Shown in pieces: positions 35,787 through 48,000 of a stretch of DNA of 64,000 bases. Source of the stretch: Plicaturopsis crispa FD-325 SS-3 (taxonomy: Eukaryota; Basidiomycota; Agaricomycetes; Amylocorticiales; Amylocorticiaceae); the NCBI GenBank assembly GCA_000827205.1, contig KN832557.1:1831771-1895770 (forward strand), read 5' to 3'. A model generated the notes under the pieces. The model searched no databases, was not told the DNA's origin, and saw only the letters and a list, made by a program, of their open reading frames with translations. The translations under genes were made by a program, and so were the position numbers. How positions within the stretch are numbered: the stretch's first letter is position 1; every line of letters starts with the position of its first letter.

Positions 35787-36057
35787 GCGAAGGAGGTGCT
35801 GTAGTTGAAATATAACATCGGACACGTCCTTCCGCTGCCAGTGTGAACTGTTCGACTGCCACCCACACACGTCATGCACTGTGATTCTACGTCAAAAAAA
35901 TCACTTGCAGAGAAGATCGCGGCGAGGTAAAGTTGTTTGCCGACTTCCGCAACTTGCGTCTATATGGATTCAAACTCACAGTCGGCCGTACGTCTCATAG
36001 TATTGATGAAGTGTCCAGTGTTACATGTTACAAGTGAAGATGCAAAATGTCCGATTA

Positions 36058-37425
<1,368 letters not shown>

Positions 37426-38744
37426 TTCTTAACTTGAAGATGATTGGGGGAGAAGAGAAGGGGGTGATTGAGCCTTCTACGCCCGTGAGGGCCCGCTTTA
37501 TAGGAAATCTGAGGTAGCTGGAATGCATATAAGTATAACAGCGGCTGCGTTATGGCCGACGTCATGCTGATGTCAATCGGGGGAGGACGAGGAGGAGATG
37601 ATCAAGATCTTATACACCGCAAAGCCGAAAGAGTATGGGTCCCTCACGGATTATTAACCGCCCGTTTTCCACTTGATAAATGATGGAATCCGCAAGCTGA
37701 GAAGCGTGGAAACCGTAAGAAACGCGTACGCGCGATTTTCATGGCCCCGCTGTGCAGACACCACAATTTGCGTTTCGGCAAGTCGGCGGCGGGTCAAGCA
37801 GCAGGTAAACGAAGCCAAGGCACCCGGTCCGAAATGCTACGCGCTTGAAGCAAATGTGAAGTGGGACTTTGACTCTCTCTCAAGTCCACTTGTCACTGTC
37901 AGGCCGCAGCAGCGCTAATGCTCTTCCGTTCATTGCAACTCAGCCTAGCTCTAATCCTTTCTTGCTCCTCCCTGGCCTTCATTGACACTAGACGAAGCTG
38001 CTCGGAGTCGACGTCAGCAATGCCCGCCAAAGGTTCGTCTGACTTAGTTTTGTCGTCGCGCGACGCGGCTGGACGACGCCATCTCCCCCGGGCCAGGAAT
38101 ATAGAGCAACGCAGTATTCACTTCTACATTCATCCCCTTCCTGTTACTGTCTCGTTCTCCAACGACAGCGCACTAACCATACAAGTATCGTACTTACAAT
38201 CACACCAATACACCTTTTTTCGTTACTGCTGCCCAATTCTGCCAGTCAAATTTTGTGAGCCCGGTGCCCGCTGCAGCCTGGTACAGGTGCTACGTTGCAG
38301 TAGATCCTGATCCGATCTACCCAGTGTATGCCACATGTGCTATGGGTGATTTCCACAGGTTGAGACGTGGAATTCACGCGCCCGCACTTCTTACGGTACC
38401 CGCGCGGAAATTTGGTTGAAATCACACAAAAGCTTTTCGCGCCATTTCCACAACTCTTTGGCTTTGCGGTGTAGAGTTGAACGCCGGTATTTATCGTTGT
38501 TTGCCAAGAGCTTGGCAAGGACAATACACACAAACAATGCTTCGCCCCTGGCACTTTATCGGCATGCGTAAATAATAGTATGTACATTGTCAGTACTATC
38601 GGCGAGCAGCTCAACAGTAGTGAACCCGAAGCCTGCGGCCACTTTCAGTCAACAGTCATTAACTGATCATTCCAGGAGCACAAGGGGATATCATGGAAAA
38701 CAAAATAGAGGAAATAAGATACATCCCTATCACACCGTATCGCC
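37426..38744. other. 1.3-kb intergenic region
   Basis: The 5' region of the mannitol dehydrogenase-like gene and the 3' region of the zinc transporter gene. A plus-strand frame at 37918-38310 starts with a hydrophobic stretch (SLQLSLALILSCSSLAF) but has no family match or conserved splice pattern, so it is not called. Confidence 0.45.
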
Positions 38745-41145
38745 TCATCCTCTCACCACACCAACCGTGACTTCGGCTTCCGCCGCCCCGCCCTCAGCGC
38801 CACCACTTCTCCCTGAGCCGAAATGCAACCCGCTCACACAACGCTCCCATGCCCACCGCGTGAGTTCCAAAACGTCGTCATCGCCCATGTCCTCGCGGAC
38901 ATGCAATTCGAGCGTGACGATGAGAGACTGCGCGGGGCCGGGAGTGCTATCGGTCGATGGCGATTCCACCAGTGTTGGCGTGAGCTGCCAGATGTGAGGC
39001 GCTGGAAGATGCAGCACTTTCGGGTGCCGTTCGATCTGCAATGCGACGAAGAGGGATCAGTGGTCAATCATAGAAGCGGCGGAGGATGCACTCAGACCTC
39101 GCGCATTGCCCGTAAAAATGCCTCCATCCTTCCACCCGTTAGGCCGCGCTCCGGGGACGTCTGGAGTAGTACGGTGCCTAGAACGACACATGCCCGATAG
39201 GCTATGTTGAATGTGATGGCAGCTTCGACGGAGGCAAGCAGTAGATCCAGCACTCGATAATTAGAACTGAAATGCATAGCAGTTAGTAAGATTATGCCAT
39301 GTGGTATGAAAACTCTTACGGGTCAATGAAGGTGGCGATGAACAGAATCGCGACACAGAAGAGCACCGGCGATGCAGTGAATGGGTTAGTGAGGAGCAGT
39401 GCGAGCGGCGATGTAGGGGTTGCATCCGTGTATGACAGCGCGGAAGGATATCGAGAGCGGAACGAGCGCAAAAGAGCGGCAGGCAGTGGTATACGGTTAT
39501 CGGTAACTATTGCTACACGTCAGCTGGGCTCTTCTGGAAAGCAATTTGACGACGCACTGTTGACTAATTTAGTATTATTGTTGAAGAATGCAGCAGTGCC
39601 CAGAAGGGAAACGAGTGTTGTCAGTATCAAGAGCGTAGGAAATACGATCCTACAGGGGCATAGTGAAAGTCAGCTACCAACCATGCAGACACATCATGAA
39701 TGCAAAGTCCTTACCCAGACATGTTAGGGTCCTCATCGCCAGGGTGGTGATGATGGCCCTCTCCAGCGGATAGCAAGAAATGCTCCACCGTCTCCTTGCA
39801 GACGTATACAGATGCGAACATAAGATATACAGACTGCGCGAACATGGCAACTGTTTCAATGCGTCCATTCCTGTCTCCGACTTAGCAAGTGATCGCATAC
39901 ATAGAGTCAAAGGATAACGCACCCATACGGACGTCGTATTTTCGACTGCATGTTGCGTCCCGCCAGGTATCCGGGTAAAACGCTGCTCAAGGCGACACCG
40001 AACGCGTCGAAGACCACCCAGTACCCAAGTCCCGTGCATGATAGCGAGCCGATTTGTTGCCCGGTCACCCATATCCACGCACCCAGAACGAACTGAGCTG
40101 CTGCAGAGGCGGCTGAACCAGCCGATACCGGAGGGACGCTAACAGATGCGACAGGAGCACCCCCGGAATTCAGCTTGTGCACATGCTCAGTAGCCGAGCC
40201 GTTTTGCGCAAAGTCCGTCTTCCCGGGACCTGCGGATGCGGGGAACGGTGATATGGGGTTCCACGGCGATTGCGGGGTCGGTGTAGGCTGGGTATGCAAC
40301 TCCTCCGCCGCTGACCCCGGCTCTAAGAACGAGAAGAACTGGTGCGACATGGAGTGCTTGTGGTGATGGCCTCTCCTTGTCGCTGTTGTCGGCGTGGGCG
40401 CTTGCCCGTGCGATGTAGCAGACCCCGGCGGCCGCCCTCCGAATGTGAATCCCTCGAGCTGCTTGCGCTCCGGAGCCCTGCCGCTTCCATTCGCGCTAGG
40501 CATCAGTGTCACCGGGGCATCCTGCGCTACCTCGACCTCCTGCCCGCCATCCTCTGCTATTGCGGTCTGCGGGAGCGATCCTGGGCGAGGAAAGAATACG
40601 GAGAGATTGCGCGAGTGCATGCGCGAGTGCCGACGGGAGTGCTTAGGAGAGGGCGGTGCATCCGACTCTGGATCGGCAGCACCATTCGGGCCGCTCGGGA
40701 ATGCAACGGGAGAGTGCGGGTGCGGGTGAGAAGGCTGGGAGGGGAACGACATAGACAGAGGTGACGAGAGCGGGGGAGCAAATGGGCCAGACACGGACCG
40801 TGTCCTAGAGTGGGCGTGCGAGGACGATTGGGATGGAATAGAGAAGGACGTCCTGAACGGCGACGGTGAGTGTCCGTTCACGCCATTGATATTTGGCGGA
40901 CGTGGCGCGCTAAAGCTCGTCCGAAACGGTCCGGCAGACGGCGGATAAGACTGTGAGATCGGGATGTTATCTGGAGGCGATGTGGGCGTCGAGTTCACGC
41001 GAACGCGGGGAACTGTAGGGGGAGATGGGGGACTTGTCGGCGGCTGGATGGTGCCGTTGGGGAGGAGAAGGACATTCTCGTCCTCGTCTTTGCTGGACTT
41101 TCGTCGGTGCACTTGCATTTTATTAGGTGCCTGTCGTACTTCCAT
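38745..41145 (-). CDS. ZRG17: Zrg17-type cation diffusion facilitator (zinc transporter subunit)
   Basis: A CDF-family protein that in yeasts pairs with Msc2/Cis4 to load zinc into the ER/Golgi. The N-terminal 270 or so residues are cytosolic, Ser/Pro/His-rich low complexity (HPHPHSPVAF, HSRRHSRMHSRN, RRGHHHKHSMSHQFF). The membrane domain begins QFVLGAWIWVTGQQIGSLSC and TGLGYWVVFDAFGVALS, then RPYGNGRIETVAMFAQSVYL and FASVYVCKETVEHFLLSAGE with a HHHHPGDED loop. Later helices include FPTLLILTTLVSLLGTAAFF and YRVLDLLLASVEAAITFNIA. The cytosolic C-terminal domain shows HPKVLHLPAPHIWQLTPTLV and SLIVTLELHVRED. It uses FDAF where active CDFs have HxxxD-type sites, as in Zrg17 subunits. An in-frame ATG at 41220 would extend the N-terminus by 25 residues. 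Confidence 0.85.
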
Positions 41146-41609
41146 GGACTGTGTAGTGGTGTAGAGAAACGAGCGACAGTCTGTGTAGGCGTAGCGATCG
41201 TTGGTGGTAGTGGGGTACAATATCGAAGCGCGTGTTTCCAGTGAGCGTGTTCGACTACGGTGCAGTCACACCAGAAGTCAGTCTGATTCCGACCACATAT
41301 ATCGTCCTTTGAAAGCCGGATAATGAAGGCTGGCAGAGCAATGCGACAAGCAGAGAAGGTGGTGGGTCTGTATCAAGTTGGAAGGCGCCGTCGATAGACG
41401 GACGAGTCGCAGCCACCGGGACTTGCCAGTGCGCGCTCTGCAACATTTATGCAGTGGCCGATATGAGGCAGAAACATATACGCCAATTTCTGGCTGGATG
41501 AAAAAAAACACAGACTCGTTGCATGCATGGTCGCGTATAGTATGAGGACACGCAAGGATGAGACGACAACAAGGATAATAAAAAAGCAGGCTGAGCGCAG
41601 AATACTAAT
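41146..41609. other. Spacer between zinc transporter and SURF6 genes
   Basis: The promoter side of the zinc transporter gene and the 3' side of SURF6. No gene or named site was recognised. Confidence 0.5.
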
Positions 41610-43077
41610 TTACTTGCCCTTGCCCGTACTCTTGCCCTTTCCTTTCCCGAACGATTTCCCTTCGAAACCAGGCCGAGCTTTGCCCTTGCCCTTGGGCTTG
41701 ATCCCCTTCTGTTTATCCTTCTTCCGCTCGTTCTTCATGGCAATATTATCCGTGCGCTTTTTCTGCTTTGCGGCCATAGAAGCGGTAAGTTGTTCCTTCC
41801 GCTCGTCCCTGTCATCCAAGTATTAGCCAAAGACACCAGAGCGGACGTAAAGATACGGAAACACTTACCAGGCTTTCTTGCTCTTCCCCTTTTCCTTGTC
41901 TTTCCGCTTGGCTGCCTTCTTCAGCCGGCCCTCGTCGTCGTGCACTTTGACGCCCTCTAACCTCGCCTCAGCCTTAGTCCACTTCTCGCGCTCCTCGATC
42001 GCCTTGCGCTTCTCCTCCGGAAGTGCTGCGAGTTTTTCTTTGCGCGCGTTGAGTTGTTCTAGCGCCTGTGTCGGATTTGACGACGTCTTTAGCCGTTGCA
42101 CCTTTTTGTCGACCGAGGATGAGCCAGCTAGCAGGGAGAATGTAACGTTCGCATGGGTGGTGGGTGGGCCATGCTGTCCGAATTTGGAGGATGATTGTTG
42201 GTCGGGTACGAGTAGTTGTGTCTGCGCAGGTGCACCGGTAAATGTGATTTCATACAGATAAGATCGCCCAACGCACCTTGGTCAAATTTCCCTTGTCCCT
42301 CTGAGGAGCCTTCTCTTTATCCTTGCCCTTCTCCTTCTTCCCCTTCGCCTCGTTTTCTTTCCTGATCTTTTCCTTCGTCTCTTTCCGCCGTCGTTCCCTC
42401 ATAGCTGCCCGCTGCGCACGCCGCTCCTCCAACAGCTCGTCCTTGTCTTCCGCTTCCTCTCCACCACCGCGCCGTAGCTTAGCCATGCGCGAATGCAATT
42501 TTTCGCGCAGCGCAGATATGCCACCCGAGGCAGCCATGGGAACTATGGGACCCAGCGGCTCGTCTAGGTCGTCGGTTGCGTCGACATCCATAGCTGCATC
42601 GTCGTCTTCTTCGTCATCGTCATCGTCAGCCTCCTCGTCCTCATCATCAGATCCATCGTCCAGAGCTTTCCGCTTGCCCTTCTTTTTAATTTCGGCAGCC
42701 TCGTTTTGCAAGTCGATGATAGATTTGTTGTTTGCGGGGTCAAGCTACCACAGTACGCACAGACAATTAGCTAACATAGATAATGACGGAACACAGGTAA
42801 CGCGAGACGCACTTTCTCCCGTTTGGCCTTCTTGGACGCCTCTTTAACCGCCTGCTTGGGAGCCTTTTGCTTCTTGCTGTGTTTCTGGTATTTTGACGCA
42901 ATCTTTGCACTGGTCAGTATTCTGTGCGATTCAAGGCGGAAGTAAGAGTGCGCGTACTTGCTCTTCCGTCTCCTGCTGCACGAGATAATACCGCGCTGGT
43001 ATCAGTTTGAGCAAAGACTCAAATGTGTCGTTGTGCCGCTCCAGAGAGCTGTGCAGAGATGTCGGCGACGTTACCAT
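41610..43077 (-). CDS. RRP14: Ribosome biogenesis protein SURF6/Rrp14
   Basis: A nucleolar, highly basic protein needed for 60S and 40S subunit maturation. The start MVTSPTSLHSSLERHNDTFE is followed by LLKLIPARYYLVQQETEEQ and IASKYQKHSKKQKAPKQAVK. An acidic run of about 25 Asp/Glu residues (DDEDEEADDDDDEEDDD) precedes ISALREKLHSRMAKLRRGGG. The SURF6 core is KKVQRLKTSSNPTQALEQLN and EEREKWTKAEARLEGVKVHD with GRLKKAAKRKDKEK, then DERKEQLTASMAAKQKKRTD and NIAMKNERKKDKQKG. It ends in a GKGK-rich tail. Coiled-coil and Lys-rich composition fit the family. Introns are short. It is divergent from PTPA. Confidence 0.9.
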
Positions 43078-43263
43078 TGCGAGGGGGCGGTGTCGGGATC
43101 TCGCAAGGTAGATAGCAAAGCAGATGAAAGATGAAGGAAAGACTTCGCGAGCAAGATACAAAAATCTAACAGCCACTCCGCCACGCCGCGCACGTGGCAA
43201 ATATCATCAGTGCCGGACCGACCGTGCAGGTCCCTCCTCCGCAACTTACACTAGCAGACTGCG
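43078..43263. promoter_or_regulatory. Divergent promoter between SURF6 and PTPA
   Basis: Only 186 bases separate the two ATGs, so both core promoters and leaders must overlap or abut. GC-rich segments (GCCACGCCGCGCACGTGGC, with a CACGTG E-box at 43191) are visible. Confidence 0.6.
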
Positions 43264-44740
43264 ATGGCCATGTCTACGACCTTCAAAATTCCACGAAAAG
43301 CTATCCTATCACCAGAGCAGCTATCTGCCTTTCAGACCTCGAAGACACACCAAGACATCCTATCCTATATAGAAACGCTAAACGATGCTGTAGTCGGCGT
43401 GAAACTCACTGACGACTGCTCGCAGTCCGCGGTACGCATGATCTCATGTGGATGAACTCTAGGAATTCACTCAGGTATCCATAGGGCGTTGATGCCGTGC
43501 TAGGAGTGCTTGATCGCGTAGAGACAATCGCAAAGGGCATTCCACCCGTTGAAAACTCCGCATCGCGATTCGGTAATCCTGCATTTCGGACATTCTACGA
43601 CAAGGTCGCCGAGGTGTGTATCCATCTATCCCGCTTGGAAATCGGCTGATATATGTATCTATAGGTAGCAATACCACTTCACAATACGCTACCAGGGCTA
43701 CCGTCAGATGCTGCCGCGGAAGTGTCCACCTATTTCACTGAGGCATGGGGCAACCGGTCTCGAATCGATTATGGAAGCGGAATGGAATTGAATTTCCTCT
43801 GCTGGCTGTATGTCCGCTTTCTTTCTATGTCTGCGTGGATGCTGATTGTACTGTCAGCATATGCCTTGAGCGCTTGGGTGTCGTTCAGGAGAGCGATCAT
43901 AGGGCACTTGTAATCCGTGTCTTCTGGAAGTTCGTCGTTTCCGTCATATATGCTTGGCTTCTCTAATGTTGCGCATGTAGATACATACAAATCATGCGAT
44001 ACCTGCAGTCCACGTATTGGCTTGAACCAGCCGGCTCTCATGGCGTATGGGGCTTAGATGATTATCATTTCCTACCATTTTTGTTTGGCTCTGCGCAATT
44101 GAAAGGTGCGCTGTCTCTATCAGTCATTAGAACCTTACGAACGTTTCTGTAGGCCACAAATATATCCGCCCCAAAGCTATTCATGATGCGGAGATTGTGG
44201 ACGAGTATTCGAAACATTACATATATTTCGCGTGTATCAAGTTCATCAATTCGGTGCGCACGGGTTTTTGTCACATTCCCCATGCGAAGAGCTAATTTAA
44301 CTGAAGATAAAAACGGCGTCATTGAGGTGGCATTCACCGATGCTCGACGATATCTCTGCTGTTAGTGTGCTGCGATCGCAATACCGTTTTTGTGCTGACG
44401 CATTGCCCAGGTGAAAACATGGGACAAAGTCAACTCTGGCATGATCAAGATGTACACTGCCGAGGTCCTGAACAAGCTCCCGGTCATCCAACACTTCTTG
44501 TTTGGTTCCATTCTATCTTACGATGGGCCTCTTCCGCTGGCTTCGGATGTCAGCCAGGATGACGACCACTGGGGCCATGCACACGGTGACAACGGTGGGG
44601 CAGGTCAACGCGAGGTCGGCTGGGGCGACTGCTGCGGTATCCCGGTCCCCAGTGCCTTTGCGGCGGCGAGGGCAGAGCAGGACAAGATTCCTGGCTTGAG
44701 GTTGGCAGGTCCGGGCATAAGACCTGTACCATTTGATTGA
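43264..44740 (+). CDS. PTPA: Serine/threonine protein phosphatase 2A activator (PTPA)
   Basis: A peptidyl-prolyl isomerase-like chaperone that activates PP2A catalytic subunits (Rrd1/Rrd2 in yeast). The start [20 protein letters not shown] leads through [76 protein letters not shown] and NFLCWLICLERLG. The block [20 protein letters not shown] is the family signature, followed by [38 protein letters not shown] and [20 protein letters not shown]. All introns are canonical; the exon carrying IKTASLRW is only recovered by a splice at GCGAAGAG...CTGAAG. The C-terminus is low complexity with [16 protein letters not shown]. No key motif is missing. Confidence 0.92.
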
Positions 44741-45060
44741 TGCATCCGTTGCACTACAAGCTGTATCCCACACACATGTCACTGTATTTTTCGTCTGTCT
44801 CCCATGGTCTACCTGCACATGCTCTCACTCTAGCCTGTGGCAAACGGTCGAATCTAAATGTAGTTGTCGGCGGTATTGGTCCTTGGACCGCCACGTGAGA
44901 AAATTACACCGGTGCAGGCCGCTGTGCTGCTGCTCCTCATCCCCACCCTACGACGACGGCAACGCCTCTCTTTCTCCTTCCTGCCGTGCAGCAGTTGATA
45001 TTTCTTTATACCCTGCTAGCTTTTATTCTTCATCTTAACGACGCCTAGGGCCCGGCAGCC
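44741..45060 (+). promoter_or_regulatory. Upstream region of the chitin synthase gene
   Basis: The 320 bases between the PTPA stop and the chitin synthase ATG. A CT-rich leader (CTTTCTCCTTCC near 44970) and a GTATT/TTTATA-rich patch near 45003 are seen. No defined binding site can be named. Confidence 0.45.
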
Positions 45061-48000
45061 ATGAATAGCCGCGCGTCTAGGATGAGCATGCACCAGCAGC
45101 TCGAAGCCGTCACCGACCTCTCGACGCTCTCGCCCGTCTCAGACGACATCATCGTATCATGTCTGCGCGAACGTTTTATGACCGACAATGTCTACACCAA
45201 CATCGGTTCATCCGCCCTTGTCGCCGTCAACCCGCATAAATATATTCCCGCGAGCTCGGACCAGGTGCTGCAGAAGTACGCGGCAGAGTACAGAGACACA
45301 TCTGACGACAAGGAGCCCTTGCCTCCACACATCTTCCAAATCACCAATAATGCGTACTACCACATGCGTCGGACGACGCAGGACCAGAGCTTGCTATTCA
45401 GGTGAGCTCCCGTATTACTAATATCCGCTGTATAAATACTTACGATGTTGTAGCGGCGAGTCTGGGAGTGGAAAGTCGGAGAATCGCAGGCTGGCAATGA
45501 AGACACTGCTTGAGATGAGCGTGTCCAACCCTGGGAAGAAGGGCGCGAAGCTAGCGACGCAGGTACCTGCGGCGGAGTTCGTGCTCGAGTCGTTCGGAAA
45601 CGCGCGCACGCTCTTCAACGCGAACGCCTCGCGCTTCGGGAAGTACACAGAGCTGCAGTTCACCGACCGCGGCCGCCTCTGTGGTATCAAGACTCTCGAC
45701 TACTACCTCGAGCGGAACCGTGTTGCGGGTGCGCCATCGGGCGAACGCAATTTCCACATCTTCTACTACCTCGTCGCCGGTGCTACGCCGGAGGAACGTC
45801 AGCATTTGCATTTAGTCGACAAAGCGAATTATCGGTATCTCGGCTCCCGTGGTCCCGTCGGGAGGGGGAACCAGGCGAGGGATGATGACGCTCAGCGGTT
45901 TGACCAGCTCAAGGTTGCGCTGAAGACTATCGGTCTCTCAAAGCGTCATGTCGCGCAGACGTGCCAGCTTATTGCTGCTATCCTCCACCTCGGAAATCTC
46001 GAGTTCACTATCGACCGACACCGAAACGAAGATGCAGCCGTCGTCCGAAATCTCGATGCTCTTGACATTGTCGCCGAGTTTCTCGGCGTGCATTCCTCTT
46101 CGCTCGAAGCAGCTTTATCGTACAAAACCAAGCTCGTCAAGAAAGAGCTGTGCACGGTATTCCTAGATCCCGATGGCGCCTCAGATAATCGTGACGACCT
46201 CGCAAAGACGTTATACTCTCTCCTCTTTGCCTGGATCAACGAGAACATAAATCAGAAGCTCTGCCGTGACGACTTTGCGACCTTCATAGGCCTGTTCGAT
46301 CTGCCCGGTCCCCAAAATATGACGTCTCGACCCAATTCCCTCGATCAGTTCTGCATCAACTTCGCCAACGAGCGGCTGCAGAACTGGATTCAGAAACGGC
46401 TGTTTGAGAGCCACGTAGACGAGTACAACAACGAAGGCATCGCACGCTTCGTTCCACAAGTCCCGTACTTTGACAACTCAGAGTGTATTCGGCTGCTTCA
46501 GAACACGCCGGGCGGATTGACGCATATCATGGACGACCAAGCGCGGAGGGCGCCCAAAAAGACGGACCACACGATGGTAGAGGCATTTGGAAAACGGTGG
46601 GGCAATCACTCATCGTTCAAGGTCGGGTCTATGGATCGATCTGGCTTCCCCACGTTCACTGTCAACCATTTCAATGGACCGGTCACGTACTCTGCGGACG
46701 GCTTCATCGAGCGTAACCTCGACGCGCTCAGCCCAGATTTCGTGTCCCTGCTCCGTGGTACGAGCACTAGTCCATCCGACCCGAGTGGCGGAGAGGGTTC
46801 GGGCTCGAACAACCCTTTCGTGAAGGGCCTCTTCTCAGCGAAGGCTATTGCAACTCAGGCTCACCCTCGCAATGAAGACACGATCGTTGCGGCCCAGCAA
46901 CCCGTCAAACCGATGCGGGCTCCTTCTACCCGGCGAAAGAACACGATCAAGCGCCTGCCTAAGCTTGATGAGGACGAGGTTGATGAGAGAGAGGAGGACG
47001 AGGGCCCGTCTGCCGGTAGCGGTCCTCGCTGCGTAGCGGGCGAGTTCCGTGCAGCATTGGACACACTGTTCGAAACGCTGGACGAGACGCAAGCCTGGTT
47101 TGTCTTCTGCATCAGTCCGAACGACTCGCAGCTGCCAAATCAGGTGGAGGGTCGCTCAGTCAAGAGCCAGGTGCGGAGCACGGGGCTGTCGCAAATCGCG
47201 AAGCGATCCGTCAATGTATTCGAGGTGGGAATGACGCCAGACGAGTTCTGCGAAAGGTATCGCGAGCCGCTGGGTGCGATGGGCATCGTTGAGGGTGATA
47301 CACGGGAGCAGGTCGAACAGTCGAGGAGCGCGTTGGGTCTGCAAGAGCGGGATATCGTATTAGGGCAACACAAGGTCAGTGAAACCACGCACTGAAGGAA
47401 GAGTAACAAATACTAATTCGTGCACTCCTCTGGTAGGTCTTCCTCTCGCAAGCTGCGTTCCACAGGCTAGAGGACCAGATACGTTCCCGGGACGTCGAGG
47501 AACAAAAGCGAAATCGCATTCGCGATGCGGAAGCGCAGGCTGGCCTTGATCCTCGACAACTTGGAGACCCTTACGCCCCTTACCTGACGCCTGGTGGGGA
47601 CCACGAACGATCACCATACGGTGGGCCCTCCTATGGTGATCCCTTTGACCAGTCCACCCAAGCTCTTCCCCTAGTTTCCAACGCTGCGCCGTTCCAGCGT
47701 GCAGACCTCTACGATGACGAGTACGATGATCGCAAATCCCTTCGAAGTGAAGACTTCGACGCCCGAAGTCGTTTGACTAGTAATCGCGACGACTCGGTAT
47801 CCAATTTCGGAACCGAGTCCTATGCCCCGTCGCGAAACATGTTCCAAAACGCCGACAAGGGTCTTGTCGACAAGGAGGTCTTACCTGGCGAAGTACAGGA
47901 CGGTGAGACCGCCGAGGTTGTCAAGGAAAGCTCGGCGCGTCGGAGATGGGTTGCACTGTGCTGGATTTTGACATTCTGGATTCCCAACCCCCTGCTCACA

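Noticed and set aside
37918-38310. Plus-strand frame starting with a signal-peptide-like hydrophobic segment
   Set aside because: No conserved domain, no introns in an intron-dense genome, and the downstream residues look random.
45551-47409. Minus-strand frames under the chitin synthase motor exon
   Set aside because: No family similarity. The plus-strand exon encodes an unambiguous myosin-like motor.
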